Shown here one piece after another: positions 17,369 through 28,087 of a stretch of DNA of 64,000 bases. The translations under genes and the position numbers were made by a program. The notes beneath the pieces were generated by a model. That model was not told the origin of the DNA. It did no database searches and saw only the letters and a list, made by a program, of their open reading frames with translations. This DNA is from Streptomyces sp. NBC_00193 (GTDB lineage: Bacteria; Actinomycetota; Actinomycetes; Streptomycetales; Streptomycetaceae): positions 2,480,001-2,544,000 of the forward strand of contig NZ_JAPEMM010000001.1 in the NCBI RefSeq assembly GCF_026342735.1, written 5' to 3'. How positions within the stretch are numbered: position 1 is the stretch's first letter; every line of letters starts with the position of its first letter.

Positions 17369-17412
17369 TTCCCAAGCTTATAGCGCGGGTTCGATTCCCG
17401 TCATCCGCTCTT
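17369..17412 (+). repeat. att site B: tRNA-Gly 3' half duplicate
   Basis: Exact copy of the 44-base core. The upstream arm (about 17240-17292, containing GAGCGGCGAACAGCGGTCAA) is nearly identical to the arm before copy D. The downstream arm (17413-17624) is similar over about 210 bases to that after copy E. Marks the boundary of island 1 and island 2. The anticodon stem 5' half is missing, so it is not a functional tRNA. Confidence 0.93.
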
Positions 17413-17624
17413 GAACGAAGGCCCAGGTCACAGACTTGGGCCTTCGTCGTTGCTTAGACCTCTCAGCGCTCGCCGTGCCCTCCGCGCGCCCCAACCCGGG
17501 CGAATGTCCTGGCTGGAGGCCCTTTTGCGCACCACATGCACCGCACAGAGGCGGCGTCGTCTCGAATCGCGAGACGGATTCTCTGTGACCTGCGCTATAG
17601 GTCGCGCCATCTGTGCGAATTCGC

Positions 17625-17890
17625 GGTCCGAAAGAGGCACTTGGCCCATGGCTCCTGCCGGTCAGTCGACGCAGGCGACCTCGATCGCCAAGGTCCGCAT
17701 GAACGCTCGCCACCAAGCTCCTGCGTGCTCTACCCGTGCTGACGAACGCCGAGGTCTACCGCTGGCAAACGATCACCTGCTGGCGATCACGCCCCTCGAC
17801 CGGCACGAGCACCCCACCCAGCCTCATGCCAGCCCCCTCACCAGCGACTTCAGGATGAAACGAGCAAAATGGGTGCGGCACCTGACGGCC
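17625..17890. other. Gene-free stretch in island 2
   Basis: I see no convincing gene, hairpin or operator between the end of the att arm and the end of the minus-strand gene at 17891. Confidence 0.4.
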
Positions 17891-18688
17891 CTACGGGGTC
17901 TGGGACAAGGATCCGCGCGGACTTCCCGACTCCCACAGCTCCTCGAAGTGGTGGCGGAAGAAGTTGTACCAGTGAGCGTCGCGAGACCGGAGGAGTCGGA
18001 AGGTGGGTCGCTTCCAGAGATCACCATGAAACTGCGCCAGGCGCATCTCTAGCTGCCCATGAGCCTCGGCAGGGTCATACGCGAAGATCGTGTACGGCGG
18101 CACATAGTTAACGGTCCGCACCTCAAGGCTTCCCCTGACGTCTCCGGGGATCGGCAGCAGGAGGCGCTGGAGGTTCGCTTCCAGGGTCCGGCTCAGCTCC
18201 TCCGCAGTCATGGCACCGGACTGGTGAGCCGCGATGTCCATCGCAGTCCCCCACGGCTCGATGACGAGGATCTTGACTCTGAGGCCCGCTGGCACTTCGG
18301 TCCTCAGAATTCGGGTGAGAGAAGATAAATGGAGCTGGATCGTCGCACCGTGAAGCCACACCTCGCGCGATCTGAGGACGAGCTCCTTGATTTCCTCGGG
18401 ATTATCGGTGTTGGAAAAGAAGCGGCCCGCCATGGGCTGGGAGCCGGCCACCCCCGCAAGCACCTCCCGCACCGCGTCAACCTGAGTCCGATTCCTGAGC
18501 AGGGCGACGCACAGCAGTGCCAGCACAGCCAGCGTGGCGGAAGCGATCACGGACGGGGAGGCTGTACCCGCCAGTCCGAGCACAACCAGTACGGCGGATG
18601 CCGCGAGGGTCGCATACAGGTCGAAACTGTTCCGGATGTGTCGCGCAGCCGCCAGCCATCTACTCGGCTGAGGCGATGAGGAGTCCAT
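17891..18688 (-). CDS. Membrane-anchored protein of unknown function (island 2)
   Basis: 265 residues. Two N-terminal membrane helices (about 25-65: DLYATLAASAVLVVLGLAGT and IASATLAVLALLCVALL) precede a soluble domain with alternating strands (VWLHGATIQLHLSSL; GLRVKILVIEPWGTAMDIA; YTIFAYDPAEAHG). The layout recalls the PLD-like sensor domains of some regulators but no HKD motif is present. Alone on its strand; function not known. Confidence 0.6.
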   Translation of the reverse strand: MDSSSPQPSRWLAAARHIRNSFDLYATLAASAVLVVLGLAGTASPSVIASATLAVLALLCVALLRNRTQVDAVREVLAGVAGSQPMAGRFFSNTDNPEEIKELVLRSREVWLHGATIQLHLSSLTRILRTEVPAGLRVKILVIEPWGTAMDIAAHQSGAMTAEELSRTLEANLQRLLLPIPGDVRGSLEVRTVNYVPPYTIFAYDPAEAHGQLEMRLAQFHGDLWKRPTFRLLRSRDAHWYNFFRHHFEELWESGSPRGSLSQTP

Positions 18689-18879
18689 GCGAGTCCCCTC
18701 CCCACGGTCCAGACCGTTGAATCACGAGAATCGGGCCCCCACCCGCGCCCGTCAGTCCCCTCCCTCGCAGGTCCGGCAAACCCGAGATCGGCTCCCTGGT
18801 CGAACTGGCACATCATCACCACGCCTGCTGGACACGACCTTGCTCGAGAAAGCCCCCACAACGCGACGATCCCACCCGA

Positions 18880-19031
18880 TCTTGCACGGATCCACCGTCG
18901 CCTCGGTCAACAGCGCACTGCAGCGTGCGCGTGCCACGCTGGCCGCCCGCCGCGAAGCGGCCGACGAGTCGGCAGCCCCACCATCCGACGCCGTCCAGCG
19001 GATGCTCTCCGAGCGGTACGCCGCGGCCTTC
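18880..19031 (+). pseudogene. Remnant of an ECF sigma factor, region 4
   Basis: The plus strand reads HGSTVASVNSALQRARATLA and, further on, SERYAAAF, which match the sigma region 4 recognition helix and the start of the C-terminal extension of SigJ/ECF56-like factors. Nothing of regions 2 or the rest of the gene is present. Dead fragment. Confidence 0.5.
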
Positions 19032-19076
19032 GCCCCCATCGTCCGACCGCAGGGGCCGGTTGGCCACGCGTGCGAA

Positions 19077-19751
19077 CTAGCGGTTTGCCGCCGGCGCCTC
19101 GGTGACCAGCCTGACCATCACCGCTGTCATCCCTGCAAGGCCGAGCCCGGCTCCCACGGTGAAGGCGAGAACGGAGACGGAGGAACCCGCGAAGCCGGCG
19201 AGGACGCCCACGGGAACGAGGCGAGCGGCCACGGCCCAGCCGCGATGCCCCAGGGAACCGAGGCACCGTGCCAGTACGGGGAATGCGGCGCACAGCGCCA
19301 GGTAGCCCACCATGCCGCTGATCATGTGGACAGCACCGTGCGCGCTGAGCGAGGTGGCCTCGGGGGCGCCGATGGGGAACCCGGCCCCTGCGTCTGCGGG
19401 GAACACTGCGGCGGCCAGGAACGAGGCCCCGAACACGCCGACCAGGCGCGGGGCCCAGATCCCACCGGGGACGCCGCGCAGCACCCGGCGCATCCCGATT
19501 GCTCCGGCGATGACCAGGGCGCCCGTGAGCAGGAAGTTCGCCACCTGGATCCACCCCAGATCGCCAAGTGCGAGCTGGCTGATCGCATTGCGGGTGAAGC
19601 CGAAGCCGTCGCGCGTGAGTCCCTGGACGATGCCCGTACCGAGGAACAGCGGGCCCGCCACGAGGCCGCCGGTCAGCAGGCGCCGCGTCACCGGACGCGA
19701 CACAGCAATGGAGCGGACGGCCTTGGTGGAGGCGCTGAGCGTATGGGCCAT
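19077..19751 (-). CDS. DUF998-family integral membrane protein
   Basis: 224 residues starting MAHTLSASTKAVRS. Six hydrophobic helices; typical DUF998 features are RNAISQLALGDLGWIQVANF after the first helix and AVFPADAGAGFPIGAP followed by SAHGAVHMISGMVGYLAL (His residues near the membrane face). No biochemical role is known for the family. A neighbouring ECF sigma remnant suggests it once belonged to a sigma factor locus, where DUF998 genes are common neighbours. Confidence 0.78.
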   Translation of the reverse strand: MAHTLSASTKAVRSIAVSRPVTRRLLTGGLVAGPLFLGTGIVQGLTRDGFGFTRNAISQLALGDLGWIQVANFLLTGALVIAGAIGMRRVLRGVPGGIWAPRLVGVFGASFLAAAVFPADAGAGFPIGAPEATSLSAHGAVHMISGMVGYLALCAAFPVLARCLGSLGHRGWAVAARLVPVGVLAGFAGSSVSVLAFTVGAGLGLAGMTAVMVRLVTEAPAANR

Positions 19752-20077
19752 GACGTGCCTTCCTTGTTGGGATGTCGCACGTTTGACCGGTGGCGGAAGA
19801 CGAAGTGATCGGGTCTGCGCGTGTGACCTGAGCCACACGCACCCGCCCGGCTTGCTTACGCAAAGCGCGGTTGGCGGCCCAGCGCAGATGCACACCCATC
19901 CCATGGCGTTCCAGGCCGGAACGCTCCACGCAGCCAAGCCGACGGGCGCGTGCCCCATCCGCGCCCTTGGCAGTGGTGAAGAGCGGTCAATCCCGGCGCG
20001 GGAAAGCCCGCCCAGCGAGCCGCTCGAGGATCAACACTTGCAGGTCAGACGGCATATCGGCGCATGGGTCTCAGTGA

Positions 20078-20121
20078 TTCCCAAGCTTATAGCGCGGGTT
20101 CGATTCCCGTCATCCGCTCTT
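20078..20121 (+). repeat. att site C: tRNA-Gly 3' half duplicate
   Basis: Exact 44-base core, followed by a variant hairpin and the same downstream arm as att A (CTAGACCTATTC, AGTCCCGCACCACTTACGCA). The upstream arm (about 19949-20002) is a diverged version of the B/D arm. Boundary of islands 2 and 3. Confidence 0.93.
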
Positions 20122-20248
20122 ACAAGAAGGCCCAGGTCAGCGACCTGGGCCTTCTTCGTCGTCTAGACCTATTCGGGTTCGGGAGTCCCGCACCACTTAC
20201 GCACCACCTCGACGGCAACAAGGTCACGCGCGCTCGGCCGGCCTCACG

Positions 20249-21022
20249 TCACGCAGGCGGAGACAAGAATGCGTACATGGCCCGGCCGTCAGCCTTCCCG
20301 CCCTCGTCGGGTAGTTGACGCCACGCGGCATGCTGCGGATCGTGCAGAGCTTTCGCGAACGCGAGCTTCTTGCGGTCGCCCTTGTCGAGCTGATCTCTGA
20401 GTTGCAGCGGATTGGCGGGCAACGAGAGCAAGAACGCCAGATCGCGGTAGTGCCGCTCCGGTGAAGTGGTCTTGATGCTCACCGCTGCAGCCTTCGCCAC
20501 GATCGCCCCCAACAGGCTGGGGCGACGGATCCGGCCGGTCCGCAGCCCCAGTTGCACACTCACGGACTCGGTTCTCTGCGCAGCCTGCCGGCCGCCCGGC
20601 ACCTCCAGCGTGCGGCCGGGCGGCGTCGTTGTGAGGTCTGCACGGGGGCCGAGGTTGTCGGGCGCCAACAGATCCACCACCAACCGCTGCGGCTCCACAC
20701 CGCGCTGATAGCGGTGCAGCAGGTTGCCCTGCGGCGACATGCCGGCGGGGGAGAATCCGAGCCGTTCCAGCGCCGCAACCAAACGGCGCAAGCTCTACTG
20801 GTCCGACTGCACGTCAGCCAGGACATCCAGGTCGGCGCTCGCCGCCGGCGGGGTCCGACCGTGCTCCAGACCGTGCAGGAGCACCATCTGCCCACCGATC
20901 AGCGACCAGGCATCCGGCACCTGCTCCGAAAGGTCGAACAGCACGCCCCGCAACTCCACCAGCGGCCCGGTGAACAGGTCCGACTCCAGTCGCACGTCGG
21001 GCAATTCAGCCGCCATGATCAC
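20249..21022 (-). pseudogene. AbiEii-like nucleotidyltransferase toxin interrupted by an amber codon
   Basis: Read through, this is one protein of about 257 residues: GTG start, then LIGGQMVLLHGLEHGR and ASADLDVLADVQ (nucleotidyltransferase GG...D-x-D core), then LLHRYQRGVEPQRLVVDLL and a helical C-terminal half (ERHYRDLAFLLSLPANPLQL). An in-frame TAG splits it after VQSDQ at 20793-20795; the frame continues with no shift. The start overlaps the stop of the upstream HTH gene (GTGA), the usual antitoxin-toxin order of type IV AbiE systems. The lower part alone (20249-20791) could be made as a fragment but lacks the catalytic site. Confidence 0.7.
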
Positions 21023-21759
21023 ACCCTCCGAGGCTGTGCGTAGCGAGTCAGCAGAGGCTCAAGCAACCCGGCTGCGGCAGCGTCGGCCCGGCCCTCGTGG
21101 CGGTCCAGCAAGTCGGCCGCCACCACTGACGCGGGGGCGTGGCGGCCCTGCCCAGGCGCTTCAGACCTTGAGGCCAGGAACGACCACATCTCCGCCGGGG
21201 GAATTCGGACCGCGACATTGCCCCGCTCTTCATCACGGACCATGCCGAACTCGGCTTCCAGCTTGTCGACCCTGTCGGGATGTACGTAGATCTCCGCACG
21301 ACCGAGAGCGATGTAGTCCGCCCCCGCCTGCGACGCGGCGCTCACTCCCCCCCTCACCACATCCTGAGCAGCGAGCAGGACCGGCAGTACGCCTGAATGA
21401 ACGCGGTACGAGCGAACCTCGGCGCGGGCGGCAAGAAGCTCCTGGAGCAGAGCCGGAGCCAGCTGCCCGTGGGCAAGGAGATTCCGCAACCGCATCCTCA
21501 CCCGGGACTTCTCGGCATCGGACAGACTCACCGGCTGATGGCCGTCCAGCACCGCCAGAACGCCCCATGCATTGCGGGCCGACAGCGGTCTCCGCGAACG
21601 AGGGCCCCGGTCCTTGCGATCCCGGACACTGTCCCCGGCAACCAGCCAACGACCACCGACTCGCTGCCCTTGGAGCTTCCCGTCATGCAGCAACTGACGG
21701 ACCCGGGAATCATCCACCCCGAGCAGGGCCGCAGCCTCTTTCACCGACAGCAGTTCCAT
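21019..21759 (-). CDS. AbiEi-like antitoxin with excisionase-type HTH
   Basis: 246 residues from ATG 21759, chosen over ATG 21765 because AGGAG sits 6 bases before 21759 and touches 21765. The N-terminal MerR/excisionase HTH is LLSVKEAAALLGVDDSRVRQ, then GKLQGQRVGGRWLV. The rest (SYRVHSGVLPVLLAAQDVV; YIALGRAEIYVHPDRVDKLE) is a regulatory/antitoxin-type domain. Overlaps the toxin gene by 4 bases. It very likely binds the two dyads directly upstream to autoregulate; that part is inference. Confidence 0.72.
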   Translation of the reverse strand: MELLSVKEAAALLGVDDSRVRQLLHDGKLQGQRVGGRWLVAGDSVRDRKDRGPRSRRPLSARNAWGVLAVLDGHQPVSLSDAEKSRVRMRLRNLLAHGQLAPALLQELLAARAEVRSYRVHSGVLPVLLAAQDVVRGGVSAASQAGADYIALGRAEIYVHPDRVDKLEAEFGMVRDEERGNVAVRIPPAEMWSFLASRSEAPGQGRHAPASVVAADLLDRHEGRADAAAAGLLEPLLTRYAQPRRV

Positions 21760-21769
21760 GACCATCTCC

Positions 21770-21867
21770 TTGCGCCTCCCCTCACGAAATCAGGAGGGAA
21801 CACGCAAGCAGTCTCCTACCCAGATTGCCTTGCGTCAAGCCTCACGAAACCAGGAGGCAAGACGCAA
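21770..21867. promoter_or_regulatory. Two 38-bp operator-like repeats upstream of the AbiE-type operon
   Basis: 21770-21807 and 21830-21867 are direct repeats sharing CTCACGAAAYCAGGAGG. Each is also a dyad: the second is flanked by TTGCGTC and GACGCAA, the first by TTGCG and CGCAA. Spacing between repeats is 22 bases. Their position directly at the start of the HTH gene fits an autoregulatory operator. Confidence 0.75.
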
Positions 21868-22040
21868 CTATCGAGGCAGGGACGTGCCGCACGACCCAGA
21901 CCAACGGACGCGTGCCCCATCCGTGCCCTTCGGAGCGGCGAACAGCGGTCAATACGGGTACGGGCGAACCCTCGAGACAGCTCTTTCGGCAGACTGTTTC
22001 CGCAGGTCAGATGCCATATGGGCGGCCTGCGCACCATAGA

Positions 22041-22084
22041 TTCCCAAGCTTATAGCGCGGGTTCGATTCCCGTCATCCGCTCTT
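22041..22084 (+). repeat. att site D: tRNA-Gly 3' half duplicate, downstream hairpin split by IS30
   Basis: Exact 44-base core. The terminator hairpin begins (GAAGCCCCAGGTCAG) and is interrupted at 22105 by the IS; its other half (GACCTGGGGCTTCGTC) resumes at 23416. The upstream arm (21911-21964) nearly equals that of copy B. Confidence 0.93.
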
Positions 22085-22104
22085 GAACGAAGCCCCAGGT
22101 CAGA

Positions 22105-23411
22105 CTTGAGTTCTAGTGGTCGTCGCAACACCCCAGTTCAAGGGGTGCGATGGACTTCAAGATCAGAGAGAACCGGGGGCCTGGGGGCGGTGGCCCTCTG
22201 ATGCGTGAGCGGGAGGTATATCTCCAGCTCATGCGCCAGGGACACAGCAACACGGAAGCGTGCCGGATCGTCGGGATCAACGTGCGGACCGGCAAGCGCT
22301 GGCGCAACGGCTGGCACTCGCCGCCGTGGGGGAAGCCGAAGCCTCCGATCACCGTGGAGGCTTCGGCTCCCGGCCCGTCGCGGTATCTCCGGGAGACGGA
22401 CCGCATCCACATCGCCGACCGGCTACGGGAGAAGGCGTCGATCCGGCAGATAGCCGCCGAGCTGGGCCGCAGCCCCTCGACAGTGAGCCGCGAGATACGC
22501 CGCAACAGCGCCTTGTGGTCAAACGGCCAGTGGGTCTACCGGCCACATGCCGCCCACCGTCGGGCCGAACAGCGCAGGCCTCGTCCGAAGCCCGGCAAGC
22601 TCGGCCAGAACCCCGACCTGCGCGAGTTCATCCAGCAGCGCCTTGAACTGCGCTGGAGCCCAGAACAGATCTGTCACGCTCTACGGGCCGTCTTCCCCGA
22701 CCAGCCGGAGATGCACGTGGTCCACGAGACGATCTACCAGGCCCTCTACGTCCAGGGCCGCGGAGAACTCCGTCGGGAACTCACCCGGGCCCTGCGGACC
22801 GGGCGGGCCATGCGCCGGCCGCACCGGCAGTCCCACAAGCGCCAGCCCCGTGCGATCACGGGCATGGTGATGATCAGTGAGCGTCCGGCCGAGGTCGCTG
22901 ACCGGGCCGTTCCCGGCCATTGGGAGGGCGATCTGATCATCGGCAAGGACGGCAAGTCCGCGATCGCCACGCTCGTCGAGCGCAGCACCCGCTACGTGAT
23001 GCTCGCCCCACTGCCCCACGACCACACTGCGGGCAGCACGAAGAACGCGCTGGTCGAGGCCATATCGTCGCTTCCGCCGCACCTGAAACGATCCCTAACC
23101 TGGGACCAGGGCTCGGAGATGGCCTCGCACAAGGCGTTCACCCTAGCCACCGACGTCCCGGTCTACTTCTGTGACCCGGCCAGTCCCTGGCAGCGCGGGT
23201 CGAACGAGAACACGAATGGCCTGCTGCGCCAGTACTTCCCCAAAGGCACCGACCTCGCGGTCCACCCCCGCAACCATCTGGACACCGTTGCCGCCGAACT
23301 CAACGGCCGCCCACGCAAAACGCTCGGCTGGGAAACCCCGGCCGAGCGCCTCGCTAAGCTCCTGGCCACAGCCAGTTGACCACTTGTGTTGCAACGACCC
23401 CTGGAATTCGC
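22105..23411 (+). mobile_element. IS30-family insertion sequence, intact
   Basis: About 1307 bases. Imperfect terminal inverted repeats: the left end GAGTTCTAGTGGTCGTCGCA (from 22108) matches the reverse of the right end GAATTCCAGGGGTCGTTGCA (to 23409) at 16 of 20 positions, and both continue into ACAC. CAGA flanks both sides (22101-22104 and 23412-23415), a probable target duplication. It carries one complete transposase. It landed inside the att D terminator hairpin, so it arrived after island accretion. Confidence 0.85.
22150..23379 (+). CDS. IS30-family transposase
   Basis: 409 residues. N-terminal HTH segments (REVYLQLMRQGHSNTEACRI; IAAELGRSPSTVSREIRRN) bind the ends. The DDE catalytic core is intact: Asp in GHWEGDLIIGKDGKSAIATL, Asp in LTWDQGSEM, Glu in WQRGSNENTNGLLRQYFPKG. 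Full family length with no frameshift, so probably active. The start is the first ATG in frame. Confidence 0.95.
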   Translation: MDFKIRENRGPGGGGPLMREREVYLQLMRQGHSNTEACRIVGINVRTGKRWRNGWHSPPWGKPKPPITVEASAPGPSRYLRETDRIHIADRLREKASIRQIAAELGRSPSTVSREIRRNSALWSNGQWVYRPHAAHRRAEQRRPRPKPGKLGQNPDLREFIQQRLELRWSPEQICHALRAVFPDQPEMHVVHETIYQALYVQGRGELRRELTRALRTGRAMRRPHRQSHKRQPRAITGMVMISERPAEVADRAVPGHWEGDLIIGKDGKSAIATLVERSTRYVMLAPLPHDHTAGSTKNALVEAISSLPPHLKRSLTWDQGSEMASHKAFTLATDVPVYFCDPASPWQRGSNENTNGLLRQYFPKGTDLAVHPRNHLDTVAAELNGRPRKTLGWETPAERLAKLLATAS

Positions 23412-23725
23412 CAGAGACCTGGGGCTTCGTCGTTGTCCAGAGCGCCAGCTTCGACGTCCTCGGCGCAGACCTCGGTGACGGGACGAGGTCGAAGCACACC
23501 CACGCGCCCTCGACCAGAATGCGCTCGGCGTCACCGTGGACCGCCGAGCGGTGACCACCTCACTCCCGTCCTCACGCGCGGTACCGGGCCCTCCAAAGTC
23601 GGCACGGGCCGGTCCGTTGGCCCACGGCACAGGCTTTGGCCGCATACCTTGCCGACGCTAAGGTGAGACGCCGTACTCGGCGGATCGCTTCCCTGAGGGA
23701 AGACCGCTCCCTGAGGGAGGTGGGA
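23412..23725. other. Remainder of att D arm and upstream region of the sigma factor
   Basis: Contains the second half of the interrupted att hairpin (23416-23440), then sequence without a convincing gene. The GGAGG ribosome site for the next gene is at about 23716. Two GCTCCCTGAGGGA-type direct repeats near 23690-23720 are visible just before the start. Confidence 0.5.
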
Positions 23726-25291
23726 ATGGGGCTCATGGATGCGGACCACGCGGGGCTGGTCGTCGCGGCGCAGGCCGGTGACGATCGGGCGCGCGAGGAG
23801 CTGATCGCCGCGTACCTGCCGTTGGTCTACAACATCGTCGGGCGAGCGCTGAGCGGACACGCCGACGCCGACGACGTCGTCCAGGAGACCCTGCTGCGCG
23901 TGGTGCGCGACCTGCCTGCCCTGCGTGCCCCGGAGAGCTTCCGGTCCTGGCTGGTGTCGATCACGCTCCGCCAGATCAATACTTACTGGCACCGGCAACG
24001 CACCTTCGCCGACCGGACCACGGGCATCGACGAGGCACACCAGATACCGGACGCCGGGGCCGAACCCGAGGACGTCACGATCCTGCGTCTGCATCTGTCG
24101 GACGAGCGCCGGCAGGCCGTCGAAGCCGGCCGGTGGCTCGACGAGGACCAGGGGGCGCTGCTGTCGCTGTGGTGGCAAGAACGCGCCGGCTCGCTGAGCC
24201 GTGACGACATCGCCGCCGCGACGGGACTCACCGTCGCCCACGTCGGAGTACGCCTGCAACGCATGCGCGAGCAGTTGGAACTGAGCCGGGCGATCGTCGC
24301 CGCGCTGGAGGCCGACCCGCGCTGTCCGCAGCTGAACGAGACCGTCGCCGGCTGGGACGGTCTCCCCGCATCGGTGTGGCGCAAGCGGATCGCGCGGCAC
24401 ACCCGCGGCTGCCCGGTCTGCATGGCGACGGGGACAGAACGGGTTCCGGCCGAACTGCTGCTCCTCAGCCTCGCGCCGCTGGCCGTCCCTGCCGGGCTCG
24501 TCGCCGCGCTGGCCGCCAAGGGCCTGCTGTCGGGTACGGCCGCGAGCGCCGCCGGGTTGGCCACGGCACACGCCGCCGTCGGCACGGCGACGGCGGGAGG
24601 CGGTCTCCACAGCGCGCTGATCGGCAAGCTCCACGCGGTGACCACTCACCAGCTGCTGAGCCTCGCCACCGGCGCGGTGCTCATCGCCGGGACCGCCACC
24701 TACGCGACCTGGCCCGAACCGGCGCATCGGCAGCCCGGCGTCATCGCCGCGCCCACAGTCGGCAACCCCACGGTCGGCACTCCCCCGCCGATCCCGTCGC
24801 GCACCACCACGTCGGCCGAACCGTCCCCGGTGAGTCCGTCCTCCTCCGCAGGCACTGTTCCGCTGGGCGCACAGTCGCTGGAGTCCGTGGCCCAGCCCGC
24901 CCTGTACCTCACGTACGCCGGCGACTTCGCGACGCTCGGCCGAGTCTCCGCGTCCAGCAGCACACAGACACGGCAGCGGGTCACCTTCACGGTCATCGGC
25001 GGGCTGGCCGACACACGGTGCGTCACCTTCCGCGCCGCCGACGGCCGGTATCTGCGCCATCGTGACCTGCGGCTGCGGCTGAGCAGCGACGACGGCAGCG
25101 AGCTGTTCCGTGAAGACGCCACCTTCTGCCCGCGCCCGGGGGCGGTCGCCGGGTCGGTGACCCTTCACGCGCACAACTATCCGGGATCGGTCATCCGCCA
25201 CCGCGACGGTGGCGTCTGGCTCGATGGGTCCGACGGCACTCGGGCCTTCGCCGACCAGGCTTCCTTCATCCTGCGCAGGTCCTGGGCCTGA
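23726..25291 (+). CDS. Membrane-associated ECF sigma factor with zinc motif and AbfB-type sugar-binding domain
   Basis: 521 residues from ATG 23726 (GGAGG 7 bases upstream). Sigma region 2 covers residues 10-90 (YNIVGRALSGHADADDVVQE, LRAPESFRSWLVSITLRQIN) and region 4 about 135-190. A zinc-type anti-sigma motif follows: H225-x3-C229-x2-C232. Two hydrophobic segments (about 245-270 and 300-325) and a Pro/Ser/Thr linker lead to a C-terminal beta-trefoil-like AbfB/CBM42 domain (about 385-521: CVTFRAADGRYLRHRD, LHAHNYPGSVIRHRDGGVWL). So sensor, anti-sigma element and sigma factor are one polypeptide. It sits directly upstream of arabinoxylan- and xyloglucan-degrading enzymes, which it probably controls (inference). 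Confidence 0.85.
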   Translation: MGLMDADHAGLVVAAQAGDDRAREELIAAYLPLVYNIVGRALSGHADADDVVQETLLRVVRDLPALRAPESFRSWLVSITLRQINTYWHRQRTFADRTTGIDEAHQIPDAGAEPEDVTILRLHLSDERRQAVEAGRWLDEDQGALLSLWWQERAGSLSRDDIAAATGLTVAHVGVRLQRMREQLELSRAIVAALEADPRCPQLNETVAGWDGLPASVWRKRIARHTRGCPVCMATGTERVPAELLLLSLAPLAVPAGLVAALAAKGLLSGTAASAAGLATAHAAVGTATAGGGLHSALIGKLHAVTTHQLLSLATGAVLIAGTATYATWPEPAHRQPGVIAAPTVGNPTVGTPPPIPSRTTTSAEPSPVSPSSSAGTVPLGAQSLESVAQPALYLTYAGDFATLGRVSASSSTQTRQRVTFTVIGGLADTRCVTFRAADGRYLRHRDLRLRLSSDDGSELFREDATFCPRPGAVAGSVTLHAHNYPGSVIRHRDGGVWLDGSDGTRAFADQASFILRRSWA

Positions 25292-28046
<2,755 letters not shown>

Positions 28047-28087
28047 CTGCCCGATCCACGGTCATACGCAAGGAGAAACAACCCACC

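Noticed and set aside
18687..19808. Plus-strand open frame of 373 codons over the DUF998 gene
   Set aside because: Only the first part contains the sigma remnant; the remainder is antisense to the well-supported DUF998 gene.
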